33,528 nt of DNA from Streptomyces hilarionis. GTDB lineage: Bacteria > Actinomycetota > Actinomycetes > Streptomycetales > Streptomycetaceae. How positions within the stretch are numbered: position 1 is the first letter of the stretch; each line of letters starts with the position of its first letter. The notes under the pieces were generated by a model. It had not been told where the DNA came from and did not search any database. It saw only the letters and a program-made list of their open reading frames with translations. Positions 7,354 through 15,362 of this stretch are shown here, piece after piece. Position numbers and translations under genes: made by a program. The stretch covers positions 1 through 33,528 of the forward strand of contig NZ_JAHHIT010000105.1 in assembly GCF_024539675.1 (NCBI RefSeq). The letters are read 5' to 3'.

Positions 7354-8678
7354 GCGAGAGAGCCATGCCACCCGAACGGGCCCCCGCGCGCAGGCGGGCG
7401 GTGGCCGCGGGCGCTGCCGTCATGCTGGCCGGGGCGGCTGTCCTGCTGGGCGTGACCGCAGGTCAGGCGCAGGCCGCCGAGGTGTCGTACGCCACCAAGT
7501 GCGTGCCGCCCTCGGGCATCGGCCTGCCCGACGTCAACGGGACCACGAAGGTCGAGATCACCGCGCCGGCCACCGCGAAGGTCGGCGACACCGTCGACGT
7601 CGTCTGGAAGTTCACGCAGGCCGCGTCGAAGAATCCCGACATCATCGATCTGCCGGCGAACTCCGTGCAGCCGTCCGGCACCCTCAAGGCGGCCGGCGCG
7701 CAGAGCGCCGACATCGCGATGCAGGGGCCGCGCGAGAACCCGGCGATCCCCAAGGGCGGCGCGATGACGCTGTCCGACATGAAGGGCTCGCTGAAGCTGA
7801 CGGCGGCCGGGCAGGTGACGCTGACGCCGGACGCGTACGTCGTCAACGCGCTGTCGACGGACACGCGCTGCACGCCCACCCAGGCCGTGCAGCCCTCGGC
7901 GACCATCACGGTCACGGCCGGCGGCGGGAGTTCGGGCTCGTCCAGCGGCAGCCCCTCGCAGAGCGCGTCGTCGACGCCGTCGGGGACGCCGTCCGCGTCG
8001 TCGTCGGCCACCCCGACCTCGTCACCGACCGGCGGGTCCGGGCGGACGGACTTCACCGGCAAGGTCGTCGACATCCCCTACACCTGCCAGTCGCCCATCG
8101 GCGAGAAGCGGGCGACGTCGCCGGTGCAGATCAACGCGAAGAAGGGCGGCGGGAGTTACGGCCTGACCGTGCAGTTCAAGAAGTCGGTCATGAACAGCCC
8201 GATCGACATCCCGGCCCACTCCGTGAAGCCGTCGATGCAGGTCACCCTGGGCGGCTCCGACAAGGGCTCGGTCAAGGTGACCGGCCCGACCAACGCGGCC
8301 CCCGTCAAGCAGGGCGCCCCGATCGAGATCCCCGACCTGACCGGCACGTACAAGCCCGGCGCGACCGGTGAGTCCACGCTCTCGCCGGGCGTCCTCGTCA
8401 TCGAGGCCCTCGGCACGACGACCACGTGCACCCCGGACAGCACGGCGGTCTCCCTGACGCTGAACACCGAGGAGCAGGCCGGTGGCGCCTCGGGCGGCGG
8501 CGGTTCGTCGTCCTCGTCCTCGTCCTCCGGCGGCGCCGCCACGGGAGGCGGCGGTCTCGCGGAGACGGGCTCCGGCGACCACGGGGCGCTGAAGGCCCTG
8601 GGCCTGGTCGCGGGCACGGCGGTGCTGCTGGGCGGGGCGGTGTTCACGTTCCTGCCGGGGCGACGGCGCCTGCGGTGA
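7350..8678 (+). CDS. Two-domain LAxTG-anchored surface protein
   Basis: A 442-residue sortase substrate. The GTG at 7350 is coupled to the previous stop (GTGA) and follows AGGAAGGGA; an ATG five codons on is the alternative. A signal peptide ends near residue 43. Domain 1 (44-190) has C51 and C174. A Ser/Thr/Pro linker spans about 191-232. Domain 2 (about 237-372) has C246 and C360. Domain 2 is clearly homologous to the 4398 gene, sharing SPIGEK/TPIGDK, VKPSMQVTLGG/MKPSATIKLGG and ALGTTTTCTP; domain 1 is a diverged cousin. The C-terminus has a Ser/Gly spacer, LAETG at 403-407, a hydrophobic helix and a basic tail. LAxTG is the motif preferred by Streptomyces class E sortases. Function unknown. 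Confidence 0.88.
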   Translation: MSERAMPPERAPARRRAVAAGAAVMLAGAAVLLGVTAGQAQAAEVSYATKCVPPSGIGLPDVNGTTKVEITAPATAKVGDTVDVVWKFTQAASKNPDIIDLPANSVQPSGTLKAAGAQSADIAMQGPRENPAIPKGGAMTLSDMKGSLKLTAAGQVTLTPDAYVVNALSTDTRCTPTQAVQPSATITVTAGGGSSGSSSGSPSQSASSTPSGTPSASSSATPTSSPTGGSGRTDFTGKVVDIPYTCQSPIGEKRATSPVQINAKKGGGSYGLTVQFKKSVMNSPIDIPAHSVKPSMQVTLGGSDKGSVKVTGPTNAAPVKQGAPIEIPDLTGTYKPGATGESTLSPGVLVIEALGTTTTCTPDSTAVSLTLNTEEQAGGASGGGGSSSSSSSSGGAATGGGGLAETGSGDHGALKALGLVAGTAVLLGGAVFTFLPGRRRLR

Positions 8679-8717
8679 GGGCGCACCTCAGATCTTGCTC
8701 AGAACGGCGCTGATCGT

Positions 8718-8747
8718 TTGCTTCCAAGATCATCGCTCGCATACCGT
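8718..8747 (+). promoter_or_regulatory. Housekeeping-type promoter candidate for the small secreted protein
   Basis: TTGCTT (8718-8723), an 18-base spacer and TACCGT (8742-8747) resemble a HrdB promoter. This would give a leader of about 100 bases before the ATG at 8854. Pattern only. Confidence 0.35.
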
Positions 8748-8784
8748 CCGGATGTTCGCGTAAGCGATCGAGCAACGGACATGC

Positions 8785-8850
8785 CCGCGAGGCAAAGAGG
8801 CAGTTGAAACATTGACCATCACGCCCGATGCCTCGCGGAGGGAAGAGGAG
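8785..8850 (+). promoter_or_regulatory. Leader inverted repeat touching the ribosome-binding site
   Basis: CCGCGAGGCA (8785-8794) is perfectly complementary to TGCCTCGCGG (8829-8838), with a 34-base loop. The right arm ends directly beside the purine-rich ribosome site (GGAGGGAAGAGGAG, 8837-8850). The structure could modulate translation of the next gene. No known riboswitch class is recognised. Confidence 0.5.
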
Positions 8851-8853
8851 CAA

Positions 8854-9213
8854 ATGATCTGGGGGAAGAAGGCGGCGGGCGGCGCGCTCGCCGCCGTCCT
8901 CATGGCGGCCGGCGCCGGACTGGCGACGGCGGCGCCGGCCGAGGCGGCCGCGGCCAGGTACAGGTGCAAGGCCGAGGTGCACCTCGACCTCGGCCGGCCG
9001 AAGGCGACGTCCTCGTGCAAGAAGTCCGCCTCGGGCAAGAAGGTGGGCAAGCACCGCGTGAAGCTGGTGTGCGACGTGGTGCGCGGCCGGGGCACCCCGC
9101 ACGAGATCCCGTGGGTCCTGTTCGGGCCGTGGGTGAAGCCGGGGCAGAAGTCCACCGTCATGTGCGGCTTCAGCAGCTTCACGAGGTCCTGGTCGGTCGA
9201 GACCAGGTCCTGA
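8854..9213 (+). CDS. Small secreted four-cysteine protein, unknown function
   Basis: A 119-residue protein. The ATG at 8854 follows GGAAGAGGAG. An in-frame TTG at 8812 would put the leader hairpin inside the gene and is unlikely. The signal peptide is about 1-34, ending Ala-rich. The mature part has about 85 residues with four cysteines (38, 55, 73, 104), allowing two disulphides, and is Lys/Arg-rich. Family not recognised. Extracellular or wall-associated location is inferred. A strong bidirectional terminator follows. It lies 175 bases after the surface cassette, on the same strand, with its own promoter candidate. Confidence 0.75.
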   Translation: MIWGKKAAGGALAAVLMAAGAGLATAAPAEAAAARYRCKAEVHLDLGRPKATSSCKKSASGKKVGKHRVKLVCDVVRGRGTPHEIPWVLFGPWVKPGQKSTVMCGFSSFTRSWSVETRS

Positions 9214-9283
9214 CGCCGGGGCCCGCGGCGCGGCCTCGCGGCGGCGCCCGAAGGGGCTCGCGCGAAAGCCGTCCCGCACGAGA

Positions 9284-9320
9284 CAGGGGCCGCCGCACCG
9301 GGATGGTGCGGCGGCCCCTG
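9284..9320. terminator. Strong bidirectional terminator
   Basis: A perfect 16-bp stem (9284-9299 with 9305-9320) and a 5-base loop lie between the convergent small secreted protein and peptide transporter genes. The palindrome TGACGG-A-CCGTCA (9328-9340) lies beside it and includes the transporter stop codon. Confidence 0.85.
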
Positions 9321-9337
9321 CTTGCTGTGACGGACCG

Positions 9338-10876
9338 TCAGTGGACGTCGCCCATCAGCGACTTGACCTTGCGGCGGTACATCCACACGGCGAATCCGGC
9401 GAGGGCCGCGAGGAGCGCCTCCCCGAAGACGGCGCCCGTGCCGCCGAGGTCGACGCCGGCGATGGCGGGGTTGGACAGCAGGCTGGTGATGGAGTCGCCC
9501 GCGGTGACCGCGAGGAACCACACGCCCATCATCTGGCTGGCGTACTTGGCCGGGGCCATCTTCGTGGTCACCGACAGGCCGACCGGCGACAGGCACAACT
9601 CACCGACGGTCTGGATGAAGTAGATGCCCACCAGCCACATCGGGCTGACCGCGGTGCCGTTGGCCGCCATGGCCAGCGGGACCAGGAAGAAGAAGAACGA
9701 CACGCCGACCAGGACGAGGCCCATCGAGAACTTCACGATGGTGCTCGGCTCCTTGCCGCGCCGGTTCAGCCACACCCAGACCCAGGCGAAGACCGGGGCG
9801 AGCGCCATGATGAACAGCGGGTTCAGCGACTGGTACCAGGAGGACGGGAAGTCGAAGCCCAGCAGGGAGCCGGAGGCCTTGCCCTCGCCGAAGGCCTGGA
9901 CCGTGGACGCGCCCTGGTCGTAGATCATCCAGAAGACGGCGGCCGCGACGAAGAACCAGATGTAGCCCGTCATCTTCGACTGCTCGACGGACGAGAGCTC
10001 CTTGTCGCGCTTGATGCGCATCAGCACGCCCGCCGGGATGACCAGACCGATGACCGTGAGCGGGATCATCGCCCAGTTCAGCGTGAAGTGGCCGGTGAAC
10101 CCGACGACGCCGTAGAAGACGGTCGCGGCGATCAGCCAGAGCAGGCCCTTGCGCAGCCAGGCCGACCGCTCCTCGGCCGCCAGCGGCTTGGGGACGACGT
10201 CGCTGCGCGGGCTCAGGTTGCGGGTGCCGAGCAGGAAGGTGGTGAGGCCGATCGCCATGCCGACCGCGGCCAGGCCGAAGCCGAGGTGCCAGTTGACCTC
10301 CTGGCCGACCGTGCCGATGACCAGCGGGGCGAAGAAGGCGCCCGCGTTGATGCCCATGTAGAAGATGGTGAAGCCGCCGTCGCGGCGCGGGTCCTCGGGG
10401 CCTTCGTAGAGGTGGCCCACCATCGTGGAGATGTTGGCCTTGAGCAGGCCCGAACCGGCCGCGACCAGCGCCAGGCCCGCGAAGAACGGCGCCTGGCCGC
10501 CGGGCAGCGCCAGCACGAGGTGACCGGCCATGATCGTCACGGCGGCGATGGCGACCGTCTTGCGGGGGCCCCAGACGCGGTCGCCCAGCCAGCCGCCCGG
10601 CATGGCGAGCAGATAGACCATCGCCGAGTAGACGGAGACGATCACCGTGGTGGTGGCCACGTCCATCGCCAGACCGCCGCCCATGCTCCCCTTGCCGGCG
10701 CCGGGGCCGCCGGAGAGCAGGTAGACGGTGAGCAGAGCCTTCATGCCGTAGTAGGAGAATCGCTCCCACATCTCGGTCATGAAGAGAGTGGCCAGTCCGC
10801 GGGGGTGGCCGAAGAAGGTCTTCCCGGAGCCGGGGGTGTCCGGGCGGACCGAGTCCTTCGTCAGGCTGGACGCCAT
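9338..10876 (-). CDS. POT-family proton-coupled di-/tripeptide transporter
   Basis: A 512-residue inner-membrane major-facilitator protein of the POT/PTR2 family, which imports di- and tripeptides with protons. The family motif E-x2-ERFSYYG is at 35-44 (E35, E38, R39), and the PTR2 signature FYMGINAGAFFAP is present. WMIYDQGAST is in a later helix. Length and about 12-14 predicted helices fit bacterial Dtp proteins. The start ATG at 10876 follows AAGGA; longer in-frame starts upstream give low-complexity sequence. The gene is divergent from a two-component system across a 523-base region. Peptide uptake fits with the dipeptidase genes further downstream, but there is no direct linkage. Confidence 0.93.
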   Translation of the reverse strand: MASSLTKDSVRPDTPGSGKTFFGHPRGLATLFMTEMWERFSYYGMKALLTVYLLSGGPGAGKGSMGGGLAMDVATTTVIVSVYSAMVYLLAMPGGWLGDRVWGPRKTVAIAAVTIMAGHLVLALPGGQAPFFAGLALVAAGSGLLKANISTMVGHLYEGPEDPRRDGGFTIFYMGINAGAFFAPLVIGTVGQEVNWHLGFGLAAVGMAIGLTTFLLGTRNLSPRSDVVPKPLAAEERSAWLRKGLLWLIAATVFYGVVGFTGHFTLNWAMIPLTVIGLVIPAGVLMRIKRDKELSSVEQSKMTGYIWFFVAAAVFWMIYDQGASTVQAFGEGKASGSLLGFDFPSSWYQSLNPLFIMALAPVFAWVWVWLNRRGKEPSTIVKFSMGLVLVGVSFFFFLVPLAMAANGTAVSPMWLVGIYFIQTVGELCLSPVGLSVTTKMAPAKYASQMMGVWFLAVTAGDSITSLLSNPAIAGVDLGGTGAVFGEALLAALAGFAVWMYRRKVKSLMGDVH

Positions 10877-11399
10877 GTCGTTCCTTGCTTCTCGGGACGC
10901 GCTGCGCTCACGCGGTGCGCGCCCGGTGGGGGGCGGCCGGCACCGGCGGACCGCCTCGCCCACCCCTACGCCCGGGGGGAGTCCGCTCCGGGTCTCGAAG
11001 CGGTGGACGGCGGTCACCGGGATCCACGCCCCCTCGCGTCGGGGGCCCGGCCACAGGTCATTCCTTTCGGGGCCGGCGGGAACCGGCCCGCACACAAAAG
11101 AGACCCTCGGCGTCAAGCGGACCGCCAAAGGTCCCTGTGTACTACAGGCGTTCTTTCACCATACGGCAGCACAACGCCGGATATGGAAGGACTTGAGACG
11201 CGGATCACAGGTGATCATGGAACCCTGGCGCCGTTTTGAAGGTCCGTATCATCCTCCCATCCACCGACCGCAGGTCCGTACCAAGATCGGCGGCGGGCCG
11301 GACCTCCGCCGGGGTCCCGGCTGTCCGGCATGTCCCCAGGTAAGAAACAGCGTCGACGATCACACTTCGGCCCCCGCCCGCGCGGACTACCATCAGCCC
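10877..11399. other. 523-base divergent regulatory region
   Basis: There is no convincing gene between the peptide transporter and the response regulator. The half next to the regulator (11090-11260) is less GC-rich than its surroundings. It contains the inverted repeat at 11203-11216 and two direct copies of GGTCCGTA at 11241 and 11273. I could not assign a clear -35/-10 pair on either strand. Confidence 0.6.
11203..11216. promoter_or_regulatory. Candidate operator GATCAC-AG-GTGATC
   Basis: Perfect 6-bp inverted arms around a 2-base spacer lie about 185 bases before the response regulator. Binding by any regulator, including the adjacent one, is speculative; OmpR-type regulators more often use direct repeats. 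Confidence 0.35.
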
Positions 11400-12077
11400 A
11401 TGACCCGTGTACTGCTCGCCGAGGACGACGCGTCCATCTCGGAGCCGCTGGCCCGCGCCCTGCGCCGGGAAGGCTACGAGGTCGAGGTGCGCGAGGACGG
11501 CCCCACCGCACTCGACGCCGGAATGCAGGGCGGCGTCGACCTGGTCGTCCTGGACCTCGGTCTGCCCGGCATGGACGGCCTGGAAGTCGCCCGCCGGCTG
11601 CGCTCCGAGGGCCACGCCATTCCGATCCTCATCCTGACCGCGCGCGCCGACGAGGTGGACACCGTCGTCGGTCTGGACGCGGGCGCCGACGACTACGTCA
11701 CCAAGCCCTTCCGGCTGGCGGAACTGCTCGCGCGGGTCCGGGCCCTGCTGCGGCGCGGCGCGTCCGAGCCCCAGCAGCCGCCCGCCACGCACGGGGTGCG
11801 CATCGACGTCGAGTCGCACCGCGCCTGGATGGGCGACGAGGAACTCCAGCTCACCGCCAAGGAGTTCGACCTGCTGAGGGTCCTGGTGCGCGACGCCGGC
11901 CGGGTCGTCACCCGCGACCAGCTGATGCGCGAGGTCTGGGACACCACCTGGTGGTCGTCGACCAAGACCCTCGACATGCACATCTCCTGGCTGCGCAAGA
12001 AGCTCGGCGACGACGCGGCCAACCCCCGCTACATCGCCACGGTGCGCGGCGTGGGCTTCCGCTTCGAGAAGAGCTGA
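11400..12077 (+). CDS. OmpR/PhoB-type response regulator
   Basis: A 225-residue cytoplasmic DNA-binding regulator. The receiver domain is at 1-120, with acidic pair D9/D10, phosphoacceptor D52, T80 and K102 all present. The winged-helix domain is at about 125-222 (LTAKEFDLLRVLV, TLDMHISWLRKKLG, TVRGVGFRF). It should be phosphorylated by the histidine kinase encoded 138 bases downstream. The ATG at 11400 gives a standard N-terminus, but no clear Shine-Dalgarno precedes it, so a very short or absent leader is possible. Target genes are unknown. The divergent peptide transporter is a plausible but untested target. Confidence 0.93.
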   Translation: MTRVLLAEDDASISEPLARALRREGYEVEVREDGPTALDAGMQGGVDLVVLDLGLPGMDGLEVARRLRSEGHAIPILILTARADEVDTVVGLDAGADDYVTKPFRLAELLARVRALLRRGASEPQQPPATHGVRIDVESHRAWMGDEELQLTAKEFDLLRVLVRDAGRVVTRDQLMREVWDTTWWSSTKTLDMHISWLRKKLGDDAANPRYIATVRGVGFRFEKS

Positions 12078-12215
12078 CCGCAGCCCTTCCGGGGGCGCCC
12101 GGTCGGGCGGTGCGCGCCGCCGGCCGCGGGCCGGTGGGGCTCCTCACGCGGTTCCCCGCGCTCCCGGGCGGGTCCCGCCGCACCGCGTTCGTGAAGTCAC
12201 CGTCCGGAGGGGCCC

Positions 12216-13490
12216 GTGCGCCGCCGTCTGATCCAGTCCACCCTCGCCGTCGTGCTCGTCGTCATCGCCGTGTTCGGGGTCTCCCTCGTCATCGTCGAGA
12301 CCCGCACGATCAGCAACAGCGCCCAGGAACGGGTCGACTCCGAGGCGCTGCGGCTGGCCAGCATCGTGGACAGCCGGCTGGTCGGCGCGGAGGACGTCAC
12401 CGCCGAGATACTGCGCGACCAGGTCACCCAGGACCGTTACGCCGAGATCCGGATCCCCGGCCGGCCGGTCATCGAGGTCGGCGTCAAGCCCGAGGGCGAC
12501 GTCATCCGCTCCACGGCCAAGGGCGAGGAGGGCGAGAGCGTCCTCGTCCAGGAGCCGCGCTCCACGGTGACCCGCGAGGTCGGCCGCACCCTGCTCATCA
12601 TCGCCCTGGTGGCGCTGCTCGCCGTGGTCGCGGCGGTGCTGCTGGCCATCCGCCAGGCGAACCGCCTCGCCTCGCCCCTCACCGACCTGGCGGAGACCGC
12701 CGAACGCCTGGGCTCCGGCGACCCGCGCCCCCGCCACAAGCGCTACGCCGTCCCCGAACTGGACCGGGTGGCCGACGTCCTCGACTCCTCCGCCGAGCGC
12801 ATCGCGCGCATGCTCACCGCCGAACGCCGGCTGGCGGCGGACGCCTCCCACCAGCTGCGCACCCCCCTGACCGCGCTGTCCATGCGGCTGGAGGAGATCA
12901 CCCTCACCGACGACCCGGACACGGTGAAGGAGGAGGCGACGATCGCGCTGACGCAGGTGGAGCGGCTCACGGACGTCGTGGAGCGCCTCCTGACCAACGC
13001 CCGGGACCCGCGCACCGGCTCCGCGGTCACCTTCGACCTCGACGAGGTCATCCAGCAGCAGCTCGCCGAGTGGCGTCCGGCCTACCGGGGCGTGGGCCGG
13101 GCCATCGTCAGCTCCGGCAAGCGCCATCTGCGGGCCGTGGGCACGCCCGGCGCGGTCGCCCAGGTGCTGGCCGCGCTGATCGAGAACTCGCTGATGCACG
13201 GCGGCGGCACGGTCGCGCTGCGCACCCGCGTCACCGGCAACCAGGCCGTGGTCGAGGTGACCGACGAGGGCCCCGGCGTCCCCGCCGACCTGGGCGCCCG
13301 CATCTTCGAGCGGACGATCAGCGGCCGCAACTCCACGGGCATCGGCCTGGCGGTCGCCCGCGACCTGGCCGAGGCGGACGGCGGCCGGCTGGAGATGCTC
13401 CAGGCCCAGCCGCCGGTCTTCGGTCTGTTCCTGTCCCGCACGGCGCCGCAGAAGCGCACGGCGCAGGACGAGGGGCCCACGGTCCGCTGA
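12216..13490 (+). CDS. Membrane sensor histidine kinase
   Basis: A 424-residue partner of the preceding response regulator. The first membrane helix is about 7-28. An extracytoplasmic sensor region of about 95 residues is followed by a second helix (about 125-146), a HAMP segment (147-200), the phosphoacceptor H212 in DASHQLRTPLTAL, and a HATPase domain with N324 (IENSLMHGG), D350 (DEGPG) and the GIGL loop at 375-378. The GTG start follows GGAGGGG at 12206-12212. The sensed signal is unknown. The small sensor domain has no recognised ligand fold. The stop codon lies inside a terminator hairpin shared with the convergent gene. Confidence 0.93.
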   Translation: MRRRLIQSTLAVVLVVIAVFGVSLVIVETRTISNSAQERVDSEALRLASIVDSRLVGAEDVTAEILRDQVTQDRYAEIRIPGRPVIEVGVKPEGDVIRSTAKGEEGESVLVQEPRSTVTREVGRTLLIIALVALLAVVAAVLLAIRQANRLASPLTDLAETAERLGSGDPRPRHKRYAVPELDRVADVLDSSAERIARMLTAERRLAADASHQLRTPLTALSMRLEEITLTDDPDTVKEEATIALTQVERLTDVVERLLTNARDPRTGSAVTFDLDEVIQQQLAEWRPAYRGVGRAIVSSGKRHLRAVGTPGAVAQVLAALIENSLMHGGGTVALRTRVTGNQAVVEVTDEGPGVPADLGARIFERTISGRNSTGIGLAVARDLAEADGGRLEMLQAQPPVFGLFLSRTAPQKRTAQDEGPTVR

Positions 13491-13513
13491 GCGCCGCCCG
13501 GCGGCAGCTCAGC
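13486..13513. terminator. Bidirectional terminator built over both stop codons
   Basis: GCTGAGC (13486-13492) and GCCGCC (13493-13498) pair with GGCGGC (13500-13505) and GCTCAGC (13507-13513), leaving a single bulged A. The kinase TGA and the GtrA-gene stop face each other in the stem, 18 bases apart. Confidence 0.75.
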
Positions 13514-14024
13514 TCACGCGCTGCGTGGCCTTGGGCTCCGGCCGCCGGGCCTGCTCCGCCACCGCCAGCAGGGCCTCGGCGTCGGCCACGGCCTCCTTCG
13601 CGGGCAGCGTACGGAACACCCACGTGCGGTACGACCAGAACCGGAACAGCGTCGCGATGCCGATCCCGAGGAACTTGAACACGTTGCTCTGCAACGGGCT
13701 GTCCCAGCCGCACCAGTAGGTCGCCGCGTACAGCAGACCGTTCTCGATCACCAGGCCCACCGCGCTGAACAGCAGGAACAGCGTCAGTTCCTTGGTGCGC
13801 CCGCTCTTCTCGCGGTCACGGTAGGTGAAGTAGCGGAACCCCACGTAGTTGAAGGCGATCGCCACCACCGTCGCGATGACGCTGGCCCGCACCACCTGCA
13901 GGTCGGTGAGATGCCGGACGGCGTTGAACACACCGAGGTTCACCAGCAGGCCCGCTCCGCCCACGGCTCCGAACCTGGCCAGCTCACGGATGAGCCTCTT
14001 CAGCCCCGAGGAACCATGTGCCAT
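13509..14024 (-). CDS. GtrA-family membrane protein
   Basis: A 171-residue GtrA family protein with four predicted membrane helices (about 17-35, 45-62, 83-103 and 115-135). The typical motifs are FGAVGGAGLLVNLGVFN, FNYVGFRYFTYR near helix 2 and FRFWSYRTWVF after helix 4. GtrA proteins are thought to help flip lipid-linked sugars or otherwise support cell-surface glycosylation. A role with the LCP/GT2 genes about 10-15 kb away is speculative. The final 35 residues form an acidic/Ala-rich cytoplasmic tail. The ribosome site is weak (GGGGGCC). Convergent with the histidine kinase and divergent from purK. Confidence 0.88.
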   Translation of the reverse strand: MAHGSSGLKRLIRELARFGAVGGAGLLVNLGVFNAVRHLTDLQVVRASVIATVVAIAFNYVGFRYFTYRDREKSGRTKELTLFLLFSAVGLVIENGLLYAATYWCGWDSPLQSNVFKFLGIGIATLFRFWSYRTWVFRTLPAKEAVADAEALLAVAEQARRPEPKATQRVS

Positions 14025-14222
14025 GGTCGTACAGGCCCCCGTCCGGGATTCGGTTTCGTCAACCCAGCCATGCTAACCACCACTCTTCCCGGTTTCCTGT
14101 GGTCGGGCTCACGGGTCGGCCGCCGGCGGCCGAGATGCGGGGAAACAGCGGGTATGAGGCCGGAAAGCCGGAGGTAAGAGGCACCGGATCCGGCCGGGTG
14201 GCGTGGCCGATACCCTGGGGGC

Positions 14223-15362
14223 GTGACGTTCCCGGTAGTCGGCATGGTCGGCGGGGGGCAGCTCGCTCGTATGACACACGAGGCGGGCATCCCGCTCGGC
14301 ATCAGGTTCAAGCTCCTCAGTGACACCCCACTGGATTCCGCGGCGCAGGTCGTGAGCGATGTCGTCATCGGCGACTACCGCGATCTCGACACGCTGCGCG
14401 AGTTCGCGCGCGGGTGCGATGTGATCACCTTCGATCACGAACACGTGCCCACCGAGCACCTCCGGGTGCTGGAGGCGGACGGCATCCCCGTGCGCCCCGG
14501 CCCGGACGCGCTCGTGCACGCCCAGGACAAGGGCGTGATGCGGGCCCGGCTCGACGCGCTCGGCGTGCCGTGCCCGAGGCACCGCATCGTGAGCGACCCG
14601 GCGGACGTCGCCGCGTTCGCGGCGGAGGGGGAGGGCTTCCCGGTCGTCCTGAAGACCGTCCGCGGCGGCTACGACGGCAAGGGCGTCTGGGTCGTCGACT
14701 CCGCCGAGGAGGCCGAGGACCCGTTCCGCGCGGGCGTCCCCGTCCTCGCCGAGGAGAAGGTCGACTACGTCCGCGAGCTCGCCGCGAACGTCGTGCGCTC
14801 CCCGCACGGCCAGGCGGTCGCCTACCCCGTCGTCGAGTCGCGCCAGGTCGGCGGCGTCTGCGACACGGTGATCGCGCCCGCCCCCGGCCTCGACGAGTCG
14901 CTGGCGCTCGAGGCCGAGCGGATGGCCCTGAACATCGCCAAGGAACTCGACGTCGTGGGCCACCTCGCGGTCGAGCTGTTCCAGACCCGCGACGGCCGCA
15001 TCCTCGTCAACGAGCTGGCGATGCGCCCGCACAACTCGGGCCACTGGTCGATGGACGGCGCGATCACCTCGCAGTTCGCCAACCACGTCCGCGCCGTCCT
15101 CGACCTCCCGCTCGGCGACCCGCGCCCGCGCGCCCCGTGGACGGTCATGGTCAACGTCCTCGGCGGCGACTACCCGGACATGTACTCGGCGTACCTGCAC
15201 TGCATGGCCCGCGACCCCCAGCTGAAGATCCACATGTACGGCAAGGACGTGAAGCCCGGCCGCAAGGTCGGCCACGTCAACACCTACGGCGACGACCTGG
15301 ACGACGTCCTCGAACGCGCACGTCACGCAGCCGGATACCTGAGAGGCACGATCACCGAATGA
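14223..15362 (+). CDS. purK: N5-carboxyaminoimidazole ribonucleotide synthetase
   Basis: A 379-residue ATP-grasp enzyme that converts AIR, ATP and bicarbonate to N5-CAIR in purine synthesis. The N-terminus is VTFPVVGMVGGGQLARM, so the GTG at 14223 matches the expected family start despite a weak ribosome site. Later motifs are FDHEHVP, the ATP-binding KTVRGGYDGKG and the metal-binding NELAMRPHNSGHW. Length is normal. The stop overlaps the purE start (ATGA), the classical coupled pair. Cytoplasmic. Confidence 0.97.
   Translation: MTFPVVGMVGGGQLARMTHEAGIPLGIRFKLLSDTPLDSAAQVVSDVVIGDYRDLDTLREFARGCDVITFDHEHVPTEHLRVLEADGIPVRPGPDALVHAQDKGVMRARLDALGVPCPRHRIVSDPADVAAFAAEGEGFPVVLKTVRGGYDGKGVWVVDSAEEAEDPFRAGVPVLAEEKVDYVRELAANVVRSPHGQAVAYPVVESRQVGGVCDTVIAPAPGLDESLALEAERMALNIAKELDVVGHLAVELFQTRDGRILVNELAMRPHNSGHWSMDGAITSQFANHVRAVLDLPLGDPRPRAPWTVMVNVLGGDYPDMYSAYLHCMARDPQLKIHMYGKDVKPGRKVGHVNTYGDDLDDVLERARHAAGYLRGTITE

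Noticed and set aside
5644..7371. Long minus-strand frame over the surface cassette
   Set aside because: Arg/Gly-rich without any domain. The plus-strand genes have signal peptides, coupled starts and family motifs.
10779..11399. N-terminal extension of the response regulator reading back across the divergent region
   Set aside because: The extension is low-complexity and overlaps the transporter's 5' end. The receiver domain begins normally at 11400.
14149..14154. GGGTAT as a SigB-type -10 before purK
   Set aside because: No GTTT lies 14-16 bases upstream.
14109..15326. Open frame of about 400 codons antisense to purK
   Set aside because: Composition is His/Arg/Val/Asp mirror-coding, and purK on the other strand has all family motifs.
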